A stretch of DNA of 64,000 nucleotides, from the NCBI GenBank assembly GCA_034003765.1, contig JAVEXZ010000002.1:100743-164742 (forward strand), read 5' to 3'. The translations under genes and the position numbers were made by a program. Source of the stretch: JAAZGD01 sp034003765 (GTDB taxonomy: Bacteria > Bacillota > Clostridia > Peptostreptococcales > Anaerovoracaceae). Below, in pieces: positions 17,468 to 26,234 of this stretch. Positions within the stretch are counted from its first letter, which is position 1; the number at the start of each line of letters is the position of its first letter. Below the pieces are notes generated by a model that saw nothing but the letters and a program-made list of their open reading frames with translations, was not told the DNA's origin and made no database searches.

Positions 17468-18940
17468 CTATTTTATCCCTGCAATGACCTTAGCAAGTTC
17501 TTTTTTAGCCTCAATATTGCCCTGTCTTGCTATCATAATACGTTGAGCCTGTGGTGAACCTGCACCATGCATTGATTCAGTACGATATCCAACTGCTGCA
17601 GTTCCTAGGCACATATTCTCTATTAATCTAAGAACCTTCATTCTCTCCATAGTTGTTGCAGCTGGAGAAGCAGCAAAGTACTTGTTACAAATATCCCCAA
17701 TAGTGTCGCCATTTTTGGCAACTGGTAAATCTGATTGGAAGTCTTTGTTTGCTGGCATTGTAACCATTAGCCCACCAGCAATATCTTCTGCCAAACGTAC
17801 GATTTCATATGGGAATCTTGTAACATTTTGCTTGCATACGTTTGCCAAGAGCAGGTCAATTTGATATGCTCCTGAATCAGTCGCATAGCCTTCAGCTGAA
17901 CAAGCTATTCCACAGCAGTAAAGGGTTTCATTTAAATGAGTCATTTCAATAAGCTTGTCTTTGATATGGGATGCTTTGTTTGCACCATTATAGTCTGCTG
18001 CAAGGGCAGCGGCTCCAATAAGAACGTCACCTACTCCAACTTTACATCCGCCGTAAGACTGTCTGTGGTATCCAGCAAATCTTTCTACAAGCATTGTGGC
18101 AAATTCGGTTTCACCATTTAAGAATACATACTTGTTTGGAATGAAAACATCGTCAAAGACTACAAGAGCTTCCTGTCCGCCAAATTGTTGGTTTCCAACG
18201 TCCATGCCATGATCTTCTTCCATTTTTCTAGTGTCACATGACTGTCTGCCATATATCATGTATAAGCCTTCTACGTCAGAAGGACAAGCAAAGGATACAG
18301 CATAATCTTTATCCTCTGGCCTCATAGCCTGTGTAGGCATAACTAAGTGCCAGTGTGAGTTAACACAGCCTGTTTGGTGAGCTTTAGCCCCTCTTACTAC
18401 TATACCGTCTGGTCTTTGTTCTACTACACGTAAGAACAAGTCAGGATCCTTTTGGTTTGATGGTCCAAGACCTCTGTCCCCTTTAGGATCTGTCATGGCT
18501 CCGTCTACGGTCCAATCCCCAGCCTGTACTTCCTTTAAAAAATCTACAAATCTAGGATGATAGTCTGTACCATGTGCTGCATCGATTTCAAATGTAGTTG
18601 AATATTCAGCATTAAAAGCATCCATTCCAACACATCTTTGGAAACAACTAGCAGTCTTCTGACCTAAGAGTCTTTGCATCTTTACCTTTTTTCTTAAATC
18701 ATCTGTGTTTTGATGTATGTGTCCAAATCTGTTAACAGTCTCACCGGTCAAATTAGACTTTGCTGTCATTAGGTCAGAATACTCTGGTTCATGAGCCAAT
18801 TTGTATGTCATAGCTACGCAGTTAATAGAAGGTCGAATTATTGGATGATCAACCCAATTCTCAACTTGTTCTCCAAACATATACACTCTGGTCTTTAGCT
18901 TTCTCAAGCTTTCAATATACTGTTCTCCTGTCATTAACAT
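17468..18940 (-). CDS. abfD: 4-hydroxybutyryl-CoA dehydratase / vinylacetyl-CoA isomerase
   Basis: A 490-residue radical flavo-iron-sulfur enzyme that dehydrates 4-hydroxybutyryl-CoA to crotonyl-CoA. All four known [4Fe-4S] ligands of the C. aminobutyricum enzyme are at the same positions: Cys99 and Cys103 (ASCFQRCVG), and His292 and Cys299 (YHRQSYGGC). The C-terminal block ending RIMIARQGNIEAKKELAKVIA also matches from memory. It follows the NifU-like gene in the same operon and has GGAG about 10 bases before the ATG. The enzyme is oxygen-sensitive, in line with an anaerobe. Confidence 0.97.
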   Translation of the reverse strand: MLMTGEQYIESLRKLKTRVYMFGEQVENWVDHPIIRPSINCVAMTYKLAHEPEYSDLMTAKSNLTGETVNRFGHIHQNTDDLRKKVKMQRLLGQKTASCFQRCVGMDAFNAEYSTTFEIDAAHGTDYHPRFVDFLKEVQAGDWTVDGAMTDPKGDRGLGPSNQKDPDLFLRVVEQRPDGIVVRGAKAHQTGCVNSHWHLVMPTQAMRPEDKDYAVSFACPSDVEGLYMIYGRQSCDTRKMEEDHGMDVGNQQFGGQEALVVFDDVFIPNKYVFLNGETEFATMLVERFAGYHRQSYGGCKVGVGDVLIGAAALAADYNGANKASHIKDKLIEMTHLNETLYCCGIACSAEGYATDSGAYQIDLLLANVCKQNVTRFPYEIVRLAEDIAGGLMVTMPANKDFQSDLPVAKNGDTIGDICNKYFAASPAATTMERMKVLRLIENMCLGTAAVGYRTESMHGAGSPQAQRIMIARQGNIEAKKELAKVIAGIK

Positions 18941-19000
18941 TTCCGATTCACTCCTTTTTTTTATATATTTAACGGTTTTAACCTATTGGTGCCAAAATAA

Positions 19001-19282
19001 TTAAACTTCTTTGTTTAGGATTTTTTTTGCAAAGTCCACTAAATCCTGGGATACAGATGTATCTAGAACAACATCCTTCACCTCAGGTGTTTTTGCCATA
19101 ACAATTTCTTTTACAAGAGATTCAATGGTATCTTTAGCTGATGGGCATTGCCCACAAGCCCCTGTCATTTTCACATAGACAATTCCTTCTTCCCAGCCTG
19201 TGACCTCTGCCCCACCATAATGTTCTGCAAGCACTGGATTTACATTTTCATCTACTATTTTTTTTATTTCATCGAAAGTCAT
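19001..19282 (-). CDS. NifU C-terminal-domain protein (Fe-S scaffold/carrier)
   Basis: A 93-residue protein consisting of one NifU C-terminal (Nfu) domain with the cluster motif ACGQCPSA (CxxC). Such proteins carry an Fe-S cluster at the dimer interface and hand it to client enzymes. I start at the ATG 19280-19282 because AGGAGG lies 5 bases upstream; an upstream in-frame GTG would place the ribosome site inside the gene. It is the first gene behind a good promoter and directly precedes abfD, so it may serve the dehydratase cluster. Confidence 0.92.
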   Translation of the reverse strand: MTFDEIKKIVDENVNPVLAEHYGGAEVTGWEEGIVYVKMTGACGQCPSAKDTIESLVKEIVMAKTPEVKDVVLDTSVSQDLVDFAKKILNKEV

Positions 19283-19317
19283 AGTTCCTCCTTTTATAGA
19301 CACCTAGTCCTGATGAA

Positions 19318-19346
19318 ATTATATTACTTTTTCACACAATTTACAA
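19318..19346 (-). promoter_or_regulatory. Promoter of the 4-hydroxybutyrate operon
   Basis: Minus-strand TTGTAA (19341-19346), a 17-base spacer and a perfect TATAAT (19318-19323), about 35 bases before the NifU-like ATG. It would transcribe nifU-like, abfD, the CGGC protein, abfT, 4hbD and perhaps the DUF975 gene. Confidence 0.7.
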
Positions 19347-19389
19347 GGACAAAATAGTAATATGATAATATTATTATTTGTAAAAGCTC

Positions 19390-20064
19390 CTATTCCATTG
19401 ACGCAAAATTCTCACTATTCCCTTGGTCTCTTTGTGGGCCTAAGAGGCACCTAAGCAAGTAAAATAGCGGTTCGTTCCCCGAAGAATTCCAAATATTATG
19501 AATCCTCTCCCCAGCCAATGGGGTCTTAATTTTTACCTCAACATAGTCATTAGTTTGCTCTACTGTCTCTATTTTATGTAGGGGAATAACTAATGGTTTT
19601 TGGCCTTTCTTTTGGTTTAAATCATCTCCTATATAAAGGTTTTTGTTGGTGACAATTAGATTTAAATTCTTGTTACCTTGATAGTATTCTTGGTAATCAG
19701 GAACAAATTTATCCCTATTTGAATCCCGGGTGTACACATAGTGATTACGTTGATCTCCAAATACAAGGAGAAAGTATGATTCAAATATAATTTCTTCTTC
19801 CATAAAGTCACACATCTTCCCATAAGTTTTGCGGAAGAACTCTTGAATCCCCTCTTCATTGGCCATTTTTAAAAGGGTATCCAACAAATGACTAGAATTT
19901 TCTTCAAAAGGACCTTCTTCCTTTAATAGGGCCTTGACCCTTCTCTTGTATCCAGCTGGTGATTTTTTAGTGGCAGATCCATTATTGTTTTTGCTCTTAT
20001 TCCCTCTTCCTTTTATGTAATAAAAGAAAGAAACGACTAGTACGAATAACAGTAGTAGTTCCAT
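19390..20064 (-). CDS. Membrane-anchored protein with PH-like C-terminal part, unknown
   Basis: A 224-residue protein of unknown function. An N-terminal membrane helix (1-18) is followed by a very basic linker (about 19-50), a helical middle (about 55-105) and a strand-rich C-terminal half. The LNLIVTNKNLYIGDD stretch and IPLHKIETVEQTNDYVEVKI are reminiscent of bacterial PH-like domains. It would face the cytoplasm behind a single anchor. AAAGGA sits 6 bases before the ATG. It lies between the TRAP transporter and the 4-hydroxybutyrate operon on the same strand; a functional link is not shown. Confidence 0.75.
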   Translation of the reverse strand: MELLLLFVLVVSFFYYIKGRGNKSKNNNGSATKKSPAGYKRRVKALLKEEGPFEENSSHLLDTLLKMANEEGIQEFFRKTYGKMCDFMEEEIIFESYFLLVFGDQRNHYVYTRDSNRDKFVPDYQEYYQGNKNLNLIVTNKNLYIGDDLNQKKGQKPLVIPLHKIETVEQTNDYVEVKIKTPLAGERIHNIWNSSGNEPLFYLLRCLLGPQRDQGNSENFASME

Positions 20065-20136
20065 TTTTTATCCTTTCTAAACTGGTCCCCTGGTAAAAGG
20101 TTTTGCATTTGAAAACCCCAATAATTATAACAGAAA

Positions 20137-20165
20137 AGAGAGGCACTTTCTAGCCTTGCCTCTCT
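20137..20165 (-). terminator. Terminator after the TRAP transporter operon
   Basis: A perfect 9-bp stem (20137-20145 with 20157-20165) with an 11-base loop. On the minus strand it is followed by TTTTCTG, about 120 bases past the dctM stop. Confidence 0.72.
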
Positions 20166-20286
20166 CTTCAATATGCTAAATATTTAACACTTGCTTATCT
20201 TTTTGTATCTTACTTAAAAGAACTGGCCCCTCTATATGGGACATATTTCTTTTAGATACAGTATTCTATTATTTTGAGACTATTAA

Positions 20287-21597
20287 CTAAACTGCCAAGC
20301 CTAGTAATCTCGGAAGCCACAAGGATAATCCAGGTACATAAGTTACAACAAGAAGTGTAGGTAACCAGGCGAAGAAAATTAAATACATAGTGGTATTTAA
20401 CATTTCATTTACAGGGGCTCCACCAACCCGGGACCCTAGGTACAAGAAAGGTGCAGTAGGAGGAGTAACACCTCCAAGGCCAAGGTTTACACCAATGATT
20501 GCAGCAAAATGTATAGGGCTTACTCCCAGCTGGGTTACTATGGGCAAAAGTATAGGTGTACATAATAGTATGGCACTAGTATCATCCATAAGCATACCAA
20601 TACATACCAAAAACACATTTATCATCATAAGCAGAATTACTGGATTCTCTGAAATGGATGTAAGAACACCTAAAAGTTTAGCTGGTACATTTTCCATAGT
20701 ATAAAGCCTAGACATAACCATTACAGAGAATAACATTATCAGGATAACTCCTGTAGTAGTTCCCGCTTCTACAAGACAGCTTTTCAATGTATGACGGTTC
20801 AAACCCTTATAAATCCATATTCCTACTGGTATTGAATAAATTACTGATACCGCAGCTGCCTCTGTAGGCGTCATGAAACCACCATATATTCCCCCAAGTA
20901 TGATTACTGGAGCTAGAATAGCCGGGAATGCACGCATAGTCTTTGCAGCAACCCTTTGATTCTTAGGAACTTCACTTCTCGGAATCTTCGGAACCACTCC
21001 AATAGTAGGACAATCTCTTAACAAATATACATTAATCAGACTAAATAAAATTACTAATATAATGCCTGGTACAACCGTAGCCGCGAAACTTGCAAGAATC
21101 GAGGTCCCACCTACCCAAGCATAAAGTATCATGTTTAAGCTTGGTGGAATTAGCAAAGCAAGAATTGATGCACTTGATATTAAGGCAGAGCAATGACCTT
21201 TTGGATATCCTGCGGCATACATACGAGGAAGCATAATGGAACCAATACAAGAAAGTGTTGCGAACCCGCTTCCCGAAATAGCACCAAATAAAGCGCAGGA
21301 AACAACCATAACGATTCCAAGTCCACCTTTTATTCGCCCTACAAAGGAACCAACAAAATCAACCAAACTTTCTCCAATCCCCCCCTTTTCCATAAATGCA
21401 CCAGCTAGGACAAAAAGAGGAATGGCACATAGGATTATGGAACTGGCTTTGTTGTATCCATAGGGGAACAAAAAGTGAAAATCGTAGCCGCCCAATAATA
21501 CAATAGTTAGTGTGGATGAGAAAAATGCCAATGGTATGGGGCATCCAATAATTAATACAAATATTAAAACTGCAGCTGCAATTACTACTGTACTCAT
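20287..21597 (-). CDS. dctM: TRAP transporter large permease (DctM)
   Basis: A 436-residue, 12-or-so-helix membrane protein of the TRAP DctM family, with the typical GGIGESLVDFVGSFVGRIKGG and GGVTPPTAPFLYLGSR motifs. It forms the Na+-coupled translocation channel with DctQ, fed by the DctP receptor. Its start overlaps the dctQ stop by 4 bases (ATGA). Substrates of such systems are usually organic acids. The neighbouring 4-hydroxybutyrate pathway makes a C4 hydroxy or dicarboxylic acid plausible, but this is inference. Confidence 0.95.
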   Translation of the reverse strand: MSTVVIAAAVLIFVLIIGCPIPLAFFSSTLTIVLLGGYDFHFLFPYGYNKASSIILCAIPLFVLAGAFMEKGGIGESLVDFVGSFVGRIKGGLGIVMVVSCALFGAISGSGFATLSCIGSIMLPRMYAAGYPKGHCSALISSASILALLIPPSLNMILYAWVGGTSILASFAATVVPGIILVILFSLINVYLLRDCPTIGVVPKIPRSEVPKNQRVAAKTMRAFPAILAPVIILGGIYGGFMTPTEAAAVSVIYSIPVGIWIYKGLNRHTLKSCLVEAGTTTGVILIMLFSVMVMSRLYTMENVPAKLLGVLTSISENPVILLMMINVFLVCIGMLMDDTSAILLCTPILLPIVTQLGVSPIHFAAIIGVNLGLGGVTPPTAPFLYLGSRVGGAPVNEMLNTTMYLIFFAWLPTLLVVTYVPGLSLWLPRLLGLAV

Positions 21598-22157
21598 TTA
21601 ATTAGCCCCCCCTCTATACCACGATCAGCCATCCATTGGTCAACATCAATATGTTTAACCCGTCTCAAGTACATCTTTTTCATTTCTCCAATCATATAGA
21701 CAATATTATAGAAGGTCATAAATCCAACTCCAACAAAAATCGAAGTGAATCCAAAAACCATAGGAATTCGATATACAGAAGTTACAGATCCAATATTAAT
21801 AGCATAGAAAATTAAATTCAAAGCCCAAACAGTGAACCATACTGACAAAACTACAGTAAGGACTTCTCTAATTATACGGATAATATCTTTAAAAATGCTT
21901 TCTTTTAACATTACTTCAACTATATCTGCCTTTATTTGGCTCTTTTCGTAGCTTCCATGAGCGCAACCAATCATATATAGCCAAAAGGCTACCATAATCA
22001 AGAGTTCCTCGTATCCATTAAAATTGGCCCATTTGAATAACCGCAAAACAGTTTCTGCAAAAACGATTAAAGTGACTATGGAAGCAGTGACAATAATAAC
22101 CCATTGTAAAATCTTTGGGACAAAGAACCAGAATTTTGTGTGCTCAATTCTTGTCAA
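21594..22157 (-). CDS. dctQ: TRAP transporter small permease (DctQ)
   Basis: A 187-residue four-helix membrane protein of the DctQ family, with the helix-2 pattern NFNGYEELLIMVAFWLYMIG. It pairs with DctM. The gene seems to start with TTG at 22155-22157. GAGGGG lies 8 bases upstream, and the next in-frame ATG would remove the first helices. A 12-bp hairpin in the gap to dctP probably lowers its expression relative to the receptor. Confidence 0.9.
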   Translation of the reverse strand: MTRIEHTKFWFFVPKILQWVIIVTASIVTLIVFAETVLRLFKWANFNGYEELLIMVAFWLYMIGCAHGSYEKSQIKADIVEVMLKESIFKDIIRIIREVLTVVLSVWFTVWALNLIFYAINIGSVTSVYRIPMVFGFTSIFVGVGFMTFYNIVYMIGEMKKMYLRRVKHIDVDQWMADRGIEGGLIK

Positions 22158-22180
22158 CTTTCTACCCCTCTCTTTTATAA

Positions 22181-22214
22181 AGTGATGAGGAGAAGAAAAC
22201 TCCTCCTCATCACT
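22181..22214 (-). terminator. Intercistronic hairpin between dctP and dctQ
   Basis: A perfect 12-bp stem (22181-22192 with 22203-22214) with a 10-base loop directly after the dctP stop. On the minus strand only TTTAT follows, so it is more likely a partial terminator or an mRNA-stabilising 3' structure than a full stop. That would allow receptor to be made in excess over permease. Confidence 0.7.
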
Positions 22215-22246
22215 ATCGGTTTTGTAAATTTGAAAAATTCTAAGTC

Positions 22247-23284
22247 TTACATACCAACTTCAGCTCTGAAACCATCCATCAATTCGGGTGTTAATAATTC
22301 TTCAAGTTTTGGCCAAGTTGTCTCTCTAATGAATTTAGCTTGAACAGCTACTTCTTCAGGAGAGAAGATATAAACTTCTACGCCATAATCATCTAACAAC
22401 TTCTTTTGATAGTCTGCTTCATTAGCTTCAGCTACATTAAAACTCTCTGCACTCATATCTTTGTAACACTGAAGAACGATCTCTCTGTCTTCATCAGTGA
22501 GTTTAGCTAAACTCACTTCACTTACTACATAAGCAGTTGCTTCAAGATGTAGCCAATTGTAGTACATTTTTGTAATGATTTCTCCAACCCAAGCATAGTT
22601 CATGTTAGCAGTTCCACCTATCCAGCCATCAACTACTCCAGTTTGAAGAGCTGTTGGAACTTCTGCATAAGTTATGGTTGTAGGGTTGTAGCCCAAATCT
22701 TCTTGAGCAATTCGGAATGTAGCCATGGCAGGGCTTCTTAGGGCTAAGTTCTTGTTTGCTCCTGGAACCATTACATCTGTAGGATCTTTTTTAACTCCCA
22801 TTCCTATGAAACCTTCGCATACGAATCCAACGAAGTTAACATTCTGAGTGGCACAGATCTCTTGCATAACAGAAACCATGTATGAGTCAGGTCCAAACAA
22901 CAATTTGCCATCTTCAAAACCAGTTGCATAGTATGGCAAATAAGCAGCACCAAGCCTTGCATCAGAAGCATCGGGAACTGTAATCTGGGCCGAGTCAACA
23001 GAGCCTAATATAACTTCTTCATATACTGTCTCATAACTACCTAGCTGACTTGCTGGATAATAGGCAATTTCTACTCTTCCTTCTGTTTTTTCAGCAACTA
23101 ACTCTACCAATTGCTCGTTTAGTCTTGTGGACATATGATCTACTGGAGCATCAGATGCCAATCTGAAAACCATGGGGTTCTCTGCATCATAAGCAACATC
23201 TTCTCCACCGCCACCGCCTCCACAGGCAGCAAATGTGGATAATACCATAGTTAAAATCAAAATAATTACTAAGGTCTTTTTCAT
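22247..23284 (-). CDS. dctP: TRAP transporter solute receptor, lipoprotein (DctP)
   Basis: A 345-residue extracytoplasmic solute-binding protein. A signal peptide (1-20) ends in a lipobox with Cys21 followed by a glycine run, as expected for membrane anchoring in a Gram-positive cell. The mature part has the DctP pattern, including AEVPTALQTGVVDGWIGG, which lines the ligand cleft. The ribosome site is AGGAGGG. It is first in dctPQM, behind its own promoter. The exact ligand cannot be read by eye. Confidence 0.95.
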   Translation of the reverse strand: MKKTLVIILILTMVLSTFAACGGGGGGEDVAYDAENPMVFRLASDAPVDHMSTRLNEQLVELVAEKTEGRVEIAYYPASQLGSYETVYEEVILGSVDSAQITVPDASDARLGAAYLPYYATGFEDGKLLFGPDSYMVSVMQEICATQNVNFVGFVCEGFIGMGVKKDPTDVMVPGANKNLALRSPAMATFRIAQEDLGYNPTTITYAEVPTALQTGVVDGWIGGTANMNYAWVGEIITKMYYNWLHLEATAYVVSEVSLAKLTDEDREIVLQCYKDMSAESFNVAEANEADYQKKLLDDYGVEVYIFSPEEVAVQAKFIRETTWPKLEELLTPELMDGFRAEVGM

Positions 23285-23350
23285 AATGTTTATCCCTCCT
23301 TTACATACAAGATCACAGATAAATTATCTAGTGATCATTTACTTGCTGCA

Positions 23351-23380
23351 ATTATACTACAGTAAAACTTTATTTGTAAA
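23351..23380 (-). promoter_or_regulatory. Promoter of dctPQM
   Basis: Minus-strand TTTACA (23375-23380), an 18-base spacer and TATAAT (23351-23356), about 65 bases before the dctP start. A small inverted repeat, TTTGT-N2-ACAAA, overlaps the -35 and could be an operator; this is not supported further. Confidence 0.62.
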
Positions 23381-23441
23381 CAAAATGTAATAATTGACAC
23401 CATAAAAAAAATCATGACCGTAATATATTAACTAGTTTGCT

Positions 23442-24218
23442 TTATTTGCCCTTGAAATCCACCGCTCTTTTGTTCAAAAATGCTGTCATACCTTCCCTCT
23501 TATCCTCACTAGCAAAAGGACCAGTGAAAGCTTCCATCTCTAAGGCAGTAGCAGATCTCATATCTAGGTCATATCCCCTATTAATAGCCGCTTTGGCCGC
23601 ACCAATTGCAAGGGGTGCCTTGGTCATAATTTTCTTCGCTAGAGCTTCCGCCTCCATAATTAGCTGGTCAGGAGCTACTAGCATATCGCAAAGCCCCATG
23701 TCTAGAGCCTCTTTTGCACCCACTATGTCCCCTGTCATAATCAACATTTTACCTCGAGATTTACCAACAAGCCTAGGAAGTCTTTGGGTTCCACCAAATC
23801 CAGGGATAATTCCCAAACCCACCTCTGGCTGACCAAACTTAGCTTTTTCCGATGCTATACGAAAATCACAAGCCAATGCGAGTTCACATCCTCCACCCAA
23901 AGCAAAGCCATTTACCGCTGCAATTACGGGTTTTTCTATGGTCTCCATAAAGTTCATTAGCTGATGACCCTTTTTCATCATTTCTCTGCCTTCAGCTGCA
24001 GACATTTCGGACATGGCCGCAATGTCTGCCCCTGCTACAAAGGCTTTGCCTTCCCCAGTTACTATAACGGATCTTACAGAAGAATCCTTTTCTATCTCTT
24101 TGAAAGCCATATACAATTCTTCCAAAGTATCATAGTTTAGAGCATTCATTGCCTCAGGCCTATTGACCTTAACTGTTGCAATTAAATCTTTTACATCATA
24201 AATAATATTTTTGTACAT
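23442..24218 (-). CDS. crt: Crotonase / 3-hydroxybutyryl-CoA dehydratase
   Basis: A 258-residue enoyl-CoA hydratase-fold enzyme. The oxyanion-hole segments (FVAGADIAAM and NGFALGGGCE) and both catalytic glutamates (Glu112 and Glu132) are present. Its length and the GQPEVGLGIIPGFGGTQR block fit the short-chain crotonase used in clostridial butyrate metabolism. It interconverts crotonyl-CoA and 3-hydroxybutyryl-CoA. In this window that would connect the 4-hydroxybutyrate branch to acetyl-CoA. It starts one base after the DMT transporter stop and lies at the end of the comEC-holA-transporter run. Confidence 0.9.
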   Translation of the reverse strand: MYKNIIYDVKDLIATVKVNRPEAMNALNYDTLEELYMAFKEIEKDSSVRSVIVTGEGKAFVAGADIAAMSEMSAAEGREMMKKGHQLMNFMETIEKPVIAAVNGFALGGGCELALACDFRIASEKAKFGQPEVGLGIIPGFGGTQRLPRLVGKSRGKMLIMTGDIVGAKEALDMGLCDMLVAPDQLIMEAEALAKKIMTKAPLAIGAAKAAINRGYDLDMRSATALEMEAFTGPFASEDKREGMTAFLNKRAVDFKGK

Positions 24219-24219
24219 T

Positions 24220-25131
24220 TTAATCTCCTTTTATATTGTTTTTAGCATTAATAATATCTTGTTTTTTCTTTCTGGATTTAAAATTAATTTCCATGATAAA
24301 ACAGCCAGAAATCAAGAGTAAGGCTCCAAGATAGGCCCTTGGCAAGAGTATTTCGCCAGCAATAAAAAATGCTACAAAGCCTGCAAAAACTGGTTCCAAT
24401 GTAAATATGACTCCTACATGGTTGGCCGATGTGTACTGCTGTGCAACAGTTTGAACTATAAAGGCAAGTCCTGTACAAAAAATTGCAAGAAAAAGAACTG
24501 ATGCCCAAACTGTGGGATTGGTTGGTAAGTGGGGTTCTTCAAAAATAAGAGCTAGTAAAAGCTGCCACACACCATTAAAGCCAAGTTGAAAAACACCTAA
24601 CTGAAAGGCATTTACATGGGGTTTTTTTACTGCTCTTTCAGTTATAAGAAGATCAAAGGCATATGCAAAAGCGCAAAGTATACATAGCAAGTCACCTGGG
24701 GCTACTTTTAACTGATTATCCAAAGTCAGCAAACCAATGCCTATTATGCAAAGTACAACTACAATACGGAGTTTTTTGCTGGGAACTATTCCGAAAATAT
24801 AATAACCTAAGATAGGAGTAAAAACTACAGATAAGGCACATAGGAAGCCTACATTAGAAAGGCTTGTGTATAAAACACCAAAGGTAGCCCCTATGTATAC
24901 GAATACTAGTATGGTTCCTATTACAAAGCTATACCAAAGGGTCTCCCTATTGACACTTCGTAGTTTTGGAAATGCAAATACCAAGGCAACAAAAAAAGCA
25001 ATAAGAAATCTATGGGAATTTAGGGTAAATGGACCCATGTCTGCAAGGCTTACATCCATTAAATAGTAAGATACCCCCCAGGCAAAGGTTACAAGTACTA
25101 GCATTAAATCTGCCTTAAGTTGTCGTGTCAT
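24220..25131 (-). CDS. EamA/DMT-family transporter
   Basis: A 303-residue membrane protein with ten predicted helices in two EamA repeats (about 5-140 and 150-290). Typical features are the opening LMLVLVTFAWGVSYYLMD and the TLEPVFAGFVAFF segment in the second repeat. Members export amino acids or other metabolites; the cargo here is unknown. It is packed between holA (2-base gap) and crt (1-base gap), so it is certainly co-transcribed with them. Confidence 0.9.
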   Translation of the reverse strand: MTRQLKADLMLVLVTFAWGVSYYLMDVSLADMGPFTLNSHRFLIAFFVALVFAFPKLRSVNRETLWYSFVIGTILVFVYIGATFGVLYTSLSNVGFLCALSVVFTPILGYYIFGIVPSKKLRIVVVLCIIGIGLLTLDNQLKVAPGDLLCILCAFAYAFDLLITERAVKKPHVNAFQLGVFQLGFNGVWQLLLALIFEEPHLPTNPTVWASVLFLAIFCTGLAFIVQTVAQQYTSANHVGVIFTLEPVFAGFVAFFIAGEILLPRAYLGALLLISGCFIMEINFKSRKKKQDIINAKNNIKGD

Positions 25132-25133
25132 AA

Positions 25134-26234
25134 TTATAATTCTCCAATAAATATTTCAAGTGCTAAGTTTTGTTCTATTAGTCCACTCTTAATATTTCTC
25201 TCCATAGCAAACAACTTTTTTAATAAGTTCCTAAGCTCCCCTGTGGAATACTTCTGAATTGTTGGTAGTGCTTTTTTTAACCTGTAAGAATTAACTTTTA
25301 ACAAGTCTTCGATGGTGGGAAGTGTTCTTCCCTTATCAAGGAGTTCTTTAACATCTAACATTAACTCATATTGAACAATTAAAAGCCCCAGTACTCCAAA
25401 GAAATTACCACCTCCACTTATAATGTTATAAAAAAGATTTAGAGCCTCCCCCTTTTTACCTGAACCCATTGCTTCTACCAAGGAAAATACAAATGTATCC
25501 AAATCACCTTCTAGTGTGCTGGTTACATCTAAAGCAGTAATTTCTAGGCCTTGGCAATGAGCCATGATTTTCTTTAGATCATTCTCCAAATTAAAGAGGG
25601 TATACTCAGAGTTTTTGTGTTGGTAGCCAGATAGATCATGGATTAAATCTACAATCTCGTTTCTAATCTCATGGCCTTGCTTTTTTATACGATTTCTGAT
25701 AAATCTCTTGATTTCCTCTTTATCTAATGAGACAAAATCATAGTCTTTGCCCAATTTCTTTACAGCCTTATAGGGTTTTAATAATTTATTGACATCTTCC
25801 TCTTTGAAAATTAAAAGGGTCGAAGGTGGAATTGTTGGCAAATAACTATATAAAATATCCATTTCACTCCCAGAACTAAAGGGGTTTTCATTGCCAACGG
25901 ATTCATTATCATCCTCAGAGGTTTCTTCTGACTCGTCTTTTGCACCCTCTTTCTTTTTGCCCTTAAAAAATCCGCTCTTAGAAACAACCACTAGTCTTCT
26001 TTTTGAAAACATGGTAAGGGTTTCACAAGCATTAATCAGCTCTTCCATTGAAGGTTTTTCATTGAAAATAGTAAGATCCAATTCCCTTGTAAGAGGGTTA
26101 ACATACTTGTCTATAAGTGCAGAAGCTGCCCATTCCACATGAAATTGCTCTTTTCCAAATAAAAGGACCAGTGAGGGAATGTCATCTTTTTCTATATCTG
26201 TTAAAATTCGCTTGTAATCATAGTTTTTATCCAT
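25134..26234 (-). CDS. holA: DNA polymerase III delta subunit
   Basis: A 366-residue protein matching the clamp-loader delta subunit (HolA), which opens the sliding clamp. An N-terminal AAA+-like domain without a working P-loop (starting SLVLLFGKEQFHVEWAASAL) is followed by the C-terminal collar domain. An acidic, low-complexity insertion (about residues 95-125, rich in Glu, Asp and Ser) is longer than I expect for the family. The start overlaps comEC by 34 bases. comEC-holA adjacency is common in Firmicutes. Confidence 0.9.
   Translation of the reverse strand: MDKNYDYKRILTDIEKDDIPSLVLLFGKEQFHVEWAASALIDKYVNPLTRELDLTIFNEKPSMEELINACETLTMFSKRRLVVVSKSGFFKGKKKEGAKDESEETSEDDNESVGNENPFSSGSEMDILYSYLPTIPPSTLLIFKEEDVNKLLKPYKAVKKLGKDYDFVSLDKEEIKRFIRNRIKKQGHEIRNEIVDLIHDLSGYQHKNSEYTLFNLENDLKKIMAHCQGLEITALDVTSTLEGDLDTFVFSLVEAMGSGKKGEALNLFYNIISGGGNFFGVLGLLIVQYELMLDVKELLDKGRTLPTIEDLLKVNSYRLKKALPTIQKYSTGELRNLLKKLFAMERNIKSGLIEQNLALEIFIGEL

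Noticed and set aside
14708..19282. Full GABA fermentation pathway
   Set aside because: No GABA aminotransferase is present in the window, so only the 4-hydroxybutyrate steps can be claimed.
26201..26234. Frameshift joining comEC and holA
   Set aside because: Both proteins are complete with normal ends; the 34-base overlap is ordinary gene packing.
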